This document shows, in pieces, positions 26,501 to 39,170 of a stretch of DNA of 64,000 bases (its first letter is position 1; every line of letters starts with the position of its first letter). Source of the DNA: Vanilla planifolia (taxonomy: Eukaryota > Streptophyta > Magnoliopsida > Asparagales > Orchidaceae); the NCBI GenBank assembly GCA_023846275.1, contig JAIUJO010000147.1, positions 322,501 through 386,500 of the forward strand. The letters run 5' to 3'. Below the pieces are notes generated by a model that saw nothing but the letters and a program-made list of their open reading frames with translations, did no database searches and was not told the origin of the DNA. The position numbers and the translations under genes are program-made.

Positions 26501-27524
26501 AATTTTGAAATAAAAATAAGTCATTCTAAATGTTTTTTTTATTTTGTAATTCATAATAATTCATACTTATGTCTGATGGTGATGAAACATAGGATTATAA
26601 ATTTATCTCATGGAGCTATACCTAACAAAATATTCATTTTGATCTCCTTAAATTTTTTATTTTCTATAACTTTTTCAAAGTTTATGAAATGTTTGCATTC
26701 ATGCATATTTTGATGGTGGGTAATGTTACACTAGATTGTTTATCTTGGAATAAAATTTCATATACCATTTATCATATTAATGGATTTTTTTTCTTTTATT
26801 TGTTTAAATTAGTATATAATTGTAAATCTTATCTTGTTTGAGGTTTACATCACCTTGATTTGGATAAGTTAAAAAATTTCAATTTAGTTAAGTTTAGCTT
26901 TAGTTTATACATACATAACAATGAAAAATGAATTTTTTGTTTTTTATTATTGTTTACTTTGGTGTTTCACAAAAATACTAAATGAGATCAGTTGGAGATG
27001 AAGAAAATCTCATTTAACTTGTCGTAATGAGCTTTATAAAATTACATATATATTTATTTTTTTAGGTTTTAAATATTTCATTTTCTATGGTTTTAGGATA
27101 CTTTACTAGTCATTTTGATTCGACCTCAATTGATAATCAAGAATGTTACATTTGATCTTCTATGTATCTTAGAGCACAATTTCCTCTTATAATATATCTA
27201 CTTTTATCAAATTTTTTCATTGATTTGGATATTTTCTTACGAAACTCTAATTCCATTCTCGTATAACAATTACATCACTTTAATTATGTTTTGTTACAAA
27301 GGTTCAATTAATCTCATTTCAACTTTGATAAATATTGGCATAATATTAAAATAATAACTTATTATATTTTATTTGATTAATTTTGTAATTTTTTACAGTT
27401 CTAAACAAGGTCTGATGGTGATGGAATAAACATTATTATGCTCATTTCAATAAGCTCTATACAATTAAATATTAAATTTTTATATTATATATATATATAT
27501 TTCATTTTCTAACATTTTTTCATG

Positions 27525-27570
27525 CTTTATAAGGAATTTTAATTTAACTTTATAAGGAATTTAAATTTAA
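27525..27570. repeat. 23-bp tandem duplication inside a monomer
   Basis: ctttataaggaattttaa plus five bases occurs twice in a row (27525-27547 and 27548-27570) with one difference. It is a local slippage product within the R array. Confidence 0.85.
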
Positions 27571-28829
27571 CTAGATTTGATAATCACGGTCATCATTCGT
27601 TGTCCTAAATATCCTGGAATAAAAAAATTTCATAAAATATTTTTCATTTTTTCAAATTTTTAAAATTGATTTTGTTATATTGCTACGCAATTGTGAATCT
27701 TCTCTCATATTACAATTGCATGTTTTTAAATTTTTCATGCTTTATTAATTTAATTTAACATGTTTAAGATTTAATATATATTTATATAATATTAAAATAA
27801 TAATGTTATTTTCATTTTATACTTATTTATTATGTTAATTCGTAATAATTCCAAACAAGAACTAATCAAGATGAAAGAAATGTTTTGAAATGGGCTTGAA
27901 GAGAACCATCCAATTAAATACTTAATTTGATATTTATTTAAATATTTTACATTCTATGATTTAAGCATATTTTACAAAGTATTGTTATTTGTACTAATTG
28001 TTCGATTAACATTGTTACGCTTGATCCCCTTAATATCATGGAATGCAAGTTCCTTATACTATTAATGTAATTTCAAATTTTTTTCAGCCTATAATGTTTT
28101 TTAATGAAGCTATAAATCTCAAAATCATGTGGTTTTCACATCGCTTTAATTTGGTTATGTTACATTTTTTTCAAATAAAATAATTTTTATTTGATATATA
28201 TATTATTAAAATAATAAATTATAATTTTTTGGATTATTCATTTTTGTATTTCAAATTTTTTTTAAATGAGGTCTAATAGAGAAGAAACAAATGACTTTGG
28301 AATTGTTTCAATGACCTTTATTCAAAAAATAATTATTTTATTTTTGAAATATATTTTTTTAAGTATTTTTTAAAGCCTCATGAGATAATCTTATTTCCAC
28401 ATAGTTTGGTAGTCAAGTATGTTACACTCAATCTCCTAGTTATTTTAGAATGTAACTATCATATGTAATATATCTAATTTTTTTAAGTTTTATTTGAATC
28501 ACTTCAAAAATTATTACACTTATTCACCTCTTATGTGACCTATGGAATTCTTTTATTTACTTATATTACATTTTATCTATTTATTTCATATAAAATTTAG
28601 TATTTATTTTCAATTTGTTAAAAATTTAACTTACTATCATTAATGCTTATTTACATTCATAAGTCAGAGTAACTATGAAGGAGATGCAACCAAGATAGAA
28701 TAAAGTTATTAGAATAATATTATTCTTAAATATTAATATTTTAAAATTTTAAATATTTTAATTTTAATATTTTTATATGATTTATATAGACACTTTGAAT
28801 TATACATAATTTCATGATCTAGGATTATA

Positions 28830-29835
28830 GCAAAATCAACGCTATGTGAAGGTTACATGAGATATGATTTTTGGTAGCACCTTTATATAACAAAATGAAT
28901 GAAAAACTTTTAATAATATAGATAAACTTTGTTAGAAAGTTTTATTATAAGATACTAAAGAGATCAAGAGTAATATCCTCAATAGTAAAAAAAGGTTACA
29001 AGTAGAAATGCCTCATAAAACAAAAAATGATATAAAATAAAAACTTTCAAATTATTAAAGCAAATATTTAATTTTATATGGCTCATTAAATTGAGTAACA
29101 AATTTTGATCCTTCATAATAGAATTACTTAAAATTTTGAAAAAGAATAAGCATAAATCATGATAAATTAATTTTTCCATGTTCAATAAATATATAATAAA
29201 GTTTGAATGAGTTAATCGAAACAACATAATCATCAAAATCAAAGTGATATTATATTTTATTAAGAAGACATCTAGAGTTATATAATAATATATCAAAAGT
29301 AAAGAAAAAATTTAAAAAAAATGAAATTTTGCTAGAAAATTCCACTTTAAAAAATTAAGGTGATTGTGAAAAAAATTGTCAATGGTCAAATTAGATACCA
29401 TTTGGAAAATCTCTTAAAACATGCAAAAATCAAAGAAAATAATATATTTCAAAATTCAAAGTTGATCATTTAACTTTATTTGTTCCATTGTAACTAATCT
29501 AAGGACATTTGCTCCATCCCTTATCAAAAATTAATTTGAACTAAAGCAATAATAAGAAAAATTCTATATCAAGAAAATATTAATTAAAACAACAATAAGA
29601 TAAAATTAAAGCATATAATATGATGAAATAAAAGTGATGTAAATTTCACACCCTATAAGATTTAGAGTTAATAATATAATAAACATAGCAAACAACTTGA
29701 AGGAAGGAGGTCAATTATTTTAGAAAGTTGCATTTCTAGCACACCAAGACAATGATTCTATTACCTCAATTATCAAATCATTTATAAATCAAAATGTCTC
29801 GTAAAACAAGCTAAGTCCCTATAATTTTTTTAAAA

Positions 29836-29870
<35 letters not shown>

Positions 29871-31300
29871 TATTTAGATAGAGCTCATTGTGATTAATCT
29901 AATGATTTTTTTGCTTCAATCTTAGCTTATTTGAAATTATTAGGATTTGTCTAATGTAAATTATGAATAAAAAGGTTATTATTTTAAAAATAAGTGAGAA
30001 TATCAACAAATTAAAATGAGAAAATTGAAGCAATTTATTATAAAAAATCACATCGAAGTAAAGGTCATATTTGAGTAGAATTAGAGTTCCATTGTAACAT
30101 AACTAATGAAAGCTAAGAAGAACAAATGAGATAAATTATTAGTGAAAGTTTTGTTTCAAGACTCTTAGGATATCAATTGTAACTCCATCCATCAGCACAT
30201 CAGCTATGAATCAAAATACCAAGTATTGTTTGCCAAAATTATTTGAAATAATATGTAAAACAAATTTAAAAATGAACATAAATTTTGATTAAGGTCATTG
30301 TGGTGATTTTAGAAAATTACTTTTTGTCTTGATTAGTCCTCAATTAAAAATATTCTAAATTACCATAGCAAATAGGCTTAAATAATAATAAGTCATTATT
30401 ACAACTTTTAGTAAATTTATATTAAAGATAAAATGAGATAAATTGAAGAAATATAATACAATGAGATATAAATAATGTAACAATTACACAAGTGGAGTAT
30501 TAGAATTCATTAATGATATAATTAAATGAAAAAATAAAAAAACTAAGATAAATGCTGGAGAAAGTTAGATTCCAATACACCAAAAATATCTTGCATAACA
30601 TCCTTGATCAAAAAAATATGTATGACACAAAATAACTCATAAAGCATGCAAAAAACTATAACAATTTCTAAAATATAAATTTAAACTTTTTATTTGATTG
30701 AGGCCATCAAGATGAGTCTAATGATTACTTTTTATTGTGTTTTATTTGAAACTATTGTAAATTACAAAGGTATATAAGCATAAAGAATAAGAAATTATAA
30801 TTTCAAAATTAAGTAAATCTATACAAAAAATGAGTGAAATTGAAGTAATATAATATATCTAAACAAAAAAGATGTAAAGGAAACGTGAGAGTAGAATTAG
30901 AACCACATAGCTATAAAACATTATCAAAGAAAACCTTTTCAAGAAATGTGAAAAATTCTGTGAGGAAGCTACTTTCCAATACTAAGGAGATTGTGAGGAA
31001 TAACCTTGATCATCAAAAAATTTACTAATTAAAATTCCTAATAAATAGTTCCACGACATTACAAAAAATAATAATTACAAAATTTAATGTTTAATTAAAT
31101 TGAGCTTCTTGCAGTGAGTATAACAATTTTTTTTTGGATTATACCTCATTTGTAATACTACAAATCATAAAAATAAAAACTTTTTAAATAGCAAAAAAAG
31201 TTTATTTTAGAATTATGTAAATATGTATTGAAGCTAAAGTGAGATAACTTCACTAGCAAAATATAACAAATAAAAATGATATAATGGTCAGATGAGATAA
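28830..31300 (+). repeat. Segmental duplicate, left copy (pairs with 60640-62750)
   Basis: Private variants shared in order with 60640-62750: gaaagttttattataagat (28936); gatcaagagtaatatcctc (28963); aagtagaaatg (28998); catataatatgatgaaataa (29612, with aagt.atgtaaat.tcacac following); catccatcagcacatc (30186); cttttagtaaatttatatta (30405); aattcctaataaatagt (31034); and attgaagctaaagtgagata (31227). The offset is 31.45-31.47 kb at three measured sites. Confidence 0.7.
29838..29867. repeat. (TA)n run, 30 bp
   Basis: The longest TA run in the window. It lies at the second TA-prone site of the monomer, just before tgaatatttagatagagctc. Confidence 0.92.
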
Positions 31301-34300
31301 GAATTGTAGTTTCATATGAATATAGTGAAATAAAAAGGAAAATTAATGATATAAATTTAATTATACAACAAATTTGAATTTTGAGATAGTGAGGATATCA
31401 TGTGTAACATCCTTAATCATCAAATCTTGCACAAACAAAAATTGCTTATATAACATGTAGAAATAAAAAAAAAATATTTAAAAACATAAAAATGAATATC
31501 TAATTAAATTTACGTCATCAAGATGAGTCATGTAGTATTTGTTTCATCATGACTTGATCTCCTTTTGAATTAGTATAATTTATAAAATTAAATTAGCATT
31601 ATAAAAATAAAAATACTATTTTAATATTTAGCAAATATTTTATAAAAAAATAAGTAAAATTGAAACAATATAATATAACAAATTTATTATAACGAAAATT
31701 TTATATGAGAGTGAATTTAGAGGCATATAATAAATTAACCAAATCAAATTAAAAAAATTTAAATATTTAGATAAATTATATAGAAATTTTTAGTTCTTGG
31801 TGTGATTATATCATCATTAGAAATTGTAGAGAAAATTTGCATTCAAAATTTCCTAACGAGATCTATAGTAACATTCTCGATTAGAAAATTTGGTATGAAT
31901 CCAAATGCCACAAAAAACATACCAAATACACCAATAATATAATATTCTTAATAAATAAATGGTTATTTAATTGCATAAAGCTTGGTGGGACAACTGCAAT
32001 GTAATTTGTTTTGCCTCGATCAAACTTTGTTTGGAATTAATGCATATTACAAATACAAATATATGTAATAATAACAAATTATAATTTTAATATTAAGAAG
32101 ATATATATATTAAAGCTATAATAAGAAAAATTAAAGCACTGTAATATAATAAGACCAAAGCAAAAATTCAAAAGAATTAAAATTAATTATTTGAGAAAAT
32201 TAATTATAAGATATTGAGTAGATCAAATGTAACATACCTGATCATAAGATGATGTCGAAAATGAAATAAATTCTTAAACTTACAAAAACCGAATAAACTA
32301 AAATATATAAAAACAAAATAAATAATATTTATTTAGATAGAACTTGTTGATCCAAGTCTAATGACTTTGATTCGTCTATACCTACTTTAACGAAAATTAT
32401 TATAAATTAACAAAGTAAATATCCAAAAATAGAAATAAATTATTATTTTTATGCTAAAAAAAGATATATATTAAATTTGAATCAGATAAAAACGAAGTGA
32501 ACATGGCAAAAGAAAAGATTTAGAATTGCCTAATAAGTTATGTAGGAAAGTTTCATTCTCTAATGATACGGAGATCAAGTATAACAATCTTAATCCTTAA
32601 ATAAGGTACAAATAGAAATACCTCACAATGATTATCAAAAAATATAAAAAAAATCAATATTTAAAAATAAACAAATCGTTACTTAATTGAATGAAGCTCA
32701 ATGAGAAAAGTCTAAAGACATTTATTTCATCTCCATCACACAATGCTTAACTTATTGCTAACTCCTAAAGAAAATATGCATACATAATGAACATTTATTA
32801 TTTTAATGTTACCTCAATATATATTATTATTGAGAAAATATAAATTAAAGCAAGAAAATATATCTAAATTAAGGTAATGTAGAGGTCACACACCGTAAGA
32901 CATTTATAGTTATATAGAAATATAACAAATAAAAAAATTGTAGAAATGAGATAAATTTTGTAAAAAAATTAAATTCCAAGACACTAAAGAGATTGAGCAA
33001 AATATCATCAATCATCAAATCAAGTATGAAGCAAATGTCTCACAAATCATGCAAAAAATTAAAAAAATGAAATATCTCCAAAAAATATATAGTTAATTCG
33101 ATATAGCTCATTAAGATGAGTCACCCATGATGTCATTTGAAGTTGCATAACAATGTAACCAAATGAAAGCCAAGAACTTGTAAAAATGATGTAAATTGTG
33201 TGAGAAAGTTGCATTTTAAGATACAAAGTACATCAAGTGCAACATTCACAAACATTAGACTCGATACCAATCAAAATATCACATGAATCAACCAAAATAA
33301 AAAGAAAATAAATTATTAAAAAACAAACAAATAAATAATTGGATAGAGATCATCAAGGTGAGTCCATTGATGCTTTTTATGCGTCAATCTGATGACATTT
33401 AGAATTAGTATGAACTTCAAAAGTAAATAAAAATAAATATCAACAATTTTGAAAATAAAGTCAATGAAAATTAATGCTTGGATGACATAAACTAACGGAA
33501 TTCAGTGTACAAAATTGAAGATAATTTTAAGGTCCTTGGAGAAGAAATGCGATATTTTTTATAAGAAAATTGCATTCCAATATAGGTAGGAGATAACTTG
33601 TAATGTACTCATTCCCCAAATCTGTTACATATCAAATTCTCTTGTACAAGCTACCAAAACATTAGAAAATAATATATATATAAATATAAAAGTAAAAAAA
33701 TTTTAAAAAATATTTAATTAGATGTAGCTTATTAATCAGGAATTTTGAGATTTACCAAGAATATAAAAGAAGATGCACATAACGAATAATAATTAATTTT
33801 TTTTAATATTAAGTAAATAAATATAAAAGTTAAATTGAGATAAATTTATACAAGAAAATATAATAAATTCAAAACAATGCACACGTCACACCAGAGGAGA
33901 TTTTGAGTTACATCTAATATATAAAAGGCAAAGTAAAAGCATGAGAAAATGATATAAATTATCAAGGAAAGTTGCATTACAAATAGTAAGGAGATAGAAT
34001 GGAACACCATTGATCATGAAATCTAATAAAAATATGGATGTCCTCTTTAGTGTGCTAAAATGCTAGAAAAAAATAATTTCAAAATATAAAAATGAATGTT
34101 TAATTGTATAGAGTTTGTTGAAATGAATACATCGATGTTTTTCTTCATCTTGATTGAATCTATTTTGGAATTAATGAAAATTATAGTATTACATAATCTT
34201 AAATAATGATATATTATTTTTCAATATTATGTAAAGGTATATTAAAAATAAATTGAAGAAATTTAATATAACTAATTCAAAGTAATGTAATTATCACTTT

Positions 34301-37300
34301 AGTTGAGATTTTGAGTTATATAGTAATATAACAAAATCAAAGGAAAAACATCAAAAACATGAGATAAATTATAAGGGAAATTTATATTAGATCACACTTA
34401 GCTTGCTAAGACCACTAAAAATATTTAAAAATATAGATATGATTATTAAATTAAATATAGCTCACTAAGATTAGTTTATTAACATTTTTTCCATTAATAA
34501 AGTATCACTTGAAAGTTTTACAAATTAGAAAACTAATAAGTGTAACACAATAAACTAAAATTTTAATATTAGAGGAATACATATGAAAGTTTGAATAAGA
34601 TAAATAAAATCATTGTAATATAACAATAGTTAAAGAAAAACCTTTTTAAGCAATACGATGAATTGTATAAGAAATTTAAATTTCAAAATACTTAGGAGAT
34701 CGAGTATGATCCATCATCACCAAATAAAGTATGAATCAACATGCCTTATAGAGCACATCAAAACAAGTCCTATGACGTTTCTTTCATCTCGATCAAATCT
34801 CAGTTGGACTTACTACAAATTACAAAAAACAATATGAATAGTAAAAAATATTTTTTATACTAGGTAAATATATATTATGTTGAAATGAGTTAAATTGAAA
34901 CAATGTAATGTAACAAAATACAAATAATGCAAGGCTTGCATAGAAGGTGATTTAGAGTTACATTGTAAGATATCAAAATTAATGTGAAAAACCTTAAGAA
35001 ATGAGATAAATTCCATGTTAAAACTGTATTATAAGATATCAAGGAGATCATGTACAACATCGTTCACCATGGAATGCTGTATGAATTGAAGTTTTTCATA
35101 AAGTGCACAAAGAATCTATAAACAAATATTTAAAAATAGAAAAATAAATATTTAATTGCATAATGTTTCTGATGATAACTCGAATGATGTTTATTTGATC
35201 TCGATAGAATCTTATTTTGAAATACTTCAAAATTACAAAAATAAATAATAATAAATATAAATTAAATTTTATTTAAATATTAAGTGATACTTATTAAAGA
35301 TTAAATAAGTCAAATTAAAAGTGTCTAATATTATCCAATCAAATTGTGTAATGGCCACTCTCAAGAGAAGCTATACAGTTACAAGATAATAGAACCAAGT
35401 CAAAGACAAACATTTTCATAAATCAGATAAATTGTATAAGGACGTTGCATTACAGGATGCTATAAATATTGAGTGTAATTTTCTCAACCTTCAAATAGGT
35501 ATAATCGAAATACCTTTTAAAGTGTGACAAACACATAAAAAATAAAATATTAAAAAAAGTATTAAAAGGAATATTTAAATTAATAAATCTCATGAAGTGA
35601 ATCAAAAAATATTTGCTTCATCTTGATAAAGAGTTATTCAGAATTAATCCAAATTTTCATAAATAAACATAAATAATCAATAGTAAATAATAAATAATTT
35701 TATTTTAATATTACTTAAGTATTAAATAAATTAGGAAAGTGAGAAGTTGGAGCAACGTAATCCAACAAAATAGAGATGACATAAATGTCACATAAGTGGT
35801 GATTCAAAGTTACAAAAAAATTGCAAATCAAAGCAAAAAAATTAAAAAATGAGATAAATTATTTGGGAAATTTTCTTTCCAAAATAGTAAAGAGATTGAC
35901 TGTGACATCCTCAATCATCAAGTGTGGTACGAAAAAAATAGTGTTATAACAAGAAAGATTGAAAATGAGAAAATCAGAAATAAAAAATAAAGATCCATTG
36001 GATATTGCTCATTAAGGTAAGGCCAACCATGTTTGTTTCTACTCGATGGAATGTTGTTTAGAATTTTTATCCATAACCTAAATAAATAAGAATAAATAAT
36101 AATAAATTATTATTTTGAAAATAATTTAATAAATATTAAAACTAAAATAAGATTAATTAAAGTATTATATATAAAAAAATGAGAAAATTTATTGGTAACC
36201 ATAGAGAAGAATTAAAGTTTCCTAAAAATAGCAAAATCAATGAAAACAATTTGAAAAATTGAGATAAATTATTCTCAAAAGAGTAGTTTTACAATATTAG
36301 AGTTGCTTAACTATGAAAATAAGTCAAAGAAAAATATTTGCAAAAATGAGATAACTTAAGCTCAAAAGTTGCTTTCCAAGACAATAAGAGGATCAAGTGT
36401 TAGCATCCTCATTAATAAAATCAAGTACAAATCAACATGGCCGATAAAGCATGCAAAAACAACTAAATTTAAAAGATTTAAAAAGGTTGAAATGAATATT
36501 TTAATTGTAGATCCTATTAAGATGAGTCAAATGACATTTGTATCATCTTAATCAGATATTGATTAAAATTATCGAAGTTATTAAATACAAATAAACAAAG
36601 AATTATTATTATTATATTAAAAAAATAAATATTCAACTTCAATGAGCACATTAAGGCAATGTAAACATCCAAAGTGATGCAAATTGTCACTTGAGAGAAG
36701 ATTTAGAGTATATGAAATATTTTCAAATTAAAACGAAATATTTGAAGAAATGTTGTCAATTTTACAAGAATGTTACATTGCAAAATATAATGGAGAACAA
36801 GTGTAACAACTTGAATAATGAAATCATATACAATTTAAATTCCCTCCTAAATGCTACCAATACCAAAAAATAACTTAATTAGAATATGGAAATGATTATT
36901 TAAAAGGATAAAGCTCATTGAGATGAGTGCAATGATGGTTTTTTACATCCCAATTAGGTCTATGTTGGCATAAAAGAAAATTATTGAAGTAAATGTGCGT
37001 AAATAAAAAATATTATTATTTGAATATTACATAAGTTTTAATTAAAGTTAAAAAAATAAGTTTTGCTAGTGCAATATAAGTAGATCAAGTGATGTAATGC
37101 TCAAATAAGAAGAGATTTAAAGTAACATTGAAATATAACCAAATAAAAGAAAAACTTTTTTTGAGATAAAATAAACATGGGAACATTACATTCCTAAATA
37201 CTAAGAAGATTGGGTGTAACATACTTGATCATCATATCAAATATAAATCAAAATGCTTCATAAAAAGTGCCAAAATAATAGAAAACAAAAAACTTCCAAA

Positions 37301-38860
37301 ATAAAAAAATCAATGTTTTATTTGATATGGCTTTTTAAGAGGTGTTAAAAGAGATTTGTTTAATCCCAAAAGGACAACATCCATAATTATTGTGAGTTAC
37401 AAAAATAAATAAGTGCAAATTATGAAAAATTATTACTTTAATACTAAGCAAGAATATATGAATGCCAAAATGAGATTAATTAAAGCAATGTGATATATTA
37501 AAAATAAAAAGATGCAAACGGAACACATGTGGAGAATTAGTTTTTCTTAATAATATAACCAAATCAAAGAAATAGTTTTGATAAAGTGAGATAATTTATA
37601 CTCAAAGGTTTCATTTCATAATACTAAAGAGATTGAATGTAACTTGCTTAATAGTGAAATAAGCGACAAATTGAAATGACTCATGAAGCTGGCAAAACCT
37701 TATAAAATAAAAGGTTTAAATATTTAAAATTAGCATTTAATTGAATATGAATCAATGTGATGGGCCTAATGACATTTGTTTAATCACAGTGAAAACTCAT
37801 TTGCAATTATCATGAATTATCAAAATAAATAAACATAAATAATTGTAAATCATTATTTTGATATTAACTAAAAATATAAAAAAATTTGAAAAAATCATAA
37901 CATATGAAAAAATCATATAAAAATCTTTAAAAATGAGATGAATTTAAGTTATGCAAAATAACAAATTTAAATTAATGTAGAGGTCTCATGAGAGAGGATG
38001 TGGAGTTAAAAATTTTATAAACAAATCAAAGTGAAAAATTTGAAAAAGCACGAATAATTATGTCTAGTAAAGCATGCACTAAATTTAAAAAATAAAATAT
38101 TCAAACATGTAAAAATTAAATTTTAATTGGAAAGAGTTCATTGAGATGAGTAGTAAGATGCTACTTTAGTCATGGTTTAATTTTGGCCAACTAGATAAAA
38201 TTACAAAATAATTAATCATAAATATTAATACATTATTACTTTAATAATAAGTAAACATATTCTAATGTTCAAGTGGGTTTAATTAAAGTGATGTAATATA
38301 ACATAAAAAAGCGATTTTAATGTAACATAGGGTGAGAATTAGATTTCTGTAGCATATTACCCAACCAAAGTGAGTAATTTGAAGTAATCAAAAAGATTAT
38401 GCATGAAGGTTGCATTCCAATGTACTAATTAGATAGAGTGCGATGTCGTTATTTGTCAAATCAATGAAGAATGAAATGCTCTCAAAAAATGAGCCAAAAA
38501 ACCCCACAAAAGTAAAAAATTTAGAAATGTAGAAAGAATTGCATAATTGTATGGAGCTCACCTAGATGAATCCAATGATATTTGTTTCATTTGGATTATA
38601 CTTTTTAGGTAACTACTAGAACTTATTGAAGTAATAAGCAAAAGTGTATAGAAATTATTATATTTTTGTTAAATCTAGATGATGTAATTTAATGTAATAT
38701 AATTCAACCAATTAAAAATGTTTTAAATATTACATATGATGATATCAAAGAAATATAATTTAAGGAATAAGATAAATTTCATAGGAAGTTGCATTCTAAG
38801 ATACTTTGAAGGTCAAGGGTAACATCCTTAGTCATCAATTAGACAAATAAAAATGCTTTA

Positions 38861-39170
38861 TTTTAGGTTTCCATCACCTTGATTTGGTTTTATTACTTCT
38901 CTTTTGTTGCTTTCCTTTAATTTATCTCATTTTAGAATGATTACATATTTGCTTTATATTAAAATAATAATTTGTTATAATTCAAGCTTATTTAGTTTGA
39001 TAATTTATAGTAATTCTAAACATAGTCAATTTAAGATGAAACTAATGTTGTTAGACTCGTTTAGACGAGCTCTACCTATTTTAAAAATTAATTACAAGGC
39101 TTTTTTTTTAAGTTTTGCATGCTTCATTAGGTATTTCGATTTGTTCCTCATTTTACAATCTATGTATTAT
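38861..39170 (-). repeat. Short inverted satellite segment, less than one monomer
   Basis: Only about 310 bp read in orientation R (ccatcaccttgatttggttt at about 38871, then aataataatttgttataatt, then gactcgtttagacgagctct near 39054), between F sequence on both sides. It is not a mirror copy of the F sequence immediately next to it, since the monomer phase jumps at both ends. The dyad gactcgtttagacgagctc is preserved. An open frame (38904-39194) runs through it and has no recognisable product. Confidence 0.82.

Larger units (their letters stand above)
7266..28822 (-). repeat. Satellite array, orientation R, main block
   Basis: Roughly fifty monomers read as the complement of block 1. The landmark (gatgttacactcgatctcct and variants) recurs for example near 7637, 8050, 8352, 8661, 9063, 9478, 9910, 10186, 10577, then after the TTC tract 12030, 12340, 12667, 13080, 13500 and on to 28810. 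Usual spacing is 390-430 bp; several monomers are only 270-330 bp because of internal deletions. The array is interrupted once, by the TTC tract at 11123-11774. Higher-order structure is annotated separately. I see no gene or RNA gene in it. Confidence 0.88.
28823..38860 (+). repeat. Satellite array, orientation F, block 2
   Basis: About 25 monomers in orientation F. Landmarks include gagatcaagagtaatatcct near 28960, gatcttgtgtaacatcct-like forms near 31400, and gatcgagtatgat near 34700. The join to the R array is abrupt at about 28823: the text passes from catgatctaggattatag (R phase) to caaaatcaacgctatgtgaa (F phase). The first 2.5 kb is a diverged copy of 60640-62750. No gene is seen; open frames such as 36369-36551 and 36691-36873 read straight across ordinary monomer sequence. 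Confidence 0.88.

Noticed and set aside
28979-29296. A 105-codon minus-strand open frame
   Set aside because: Low-complexity hydrophobic translation of A+T-rich satellite. The related sequence at 60.75-61.07 kb does not keep the frame.
36369-36873. Two 60-codon open frames in the F array
   Set aside because: They read through ordinary monomer sequence, and the same frame is broken in neighbouring monomers, so there is no sign of selection.
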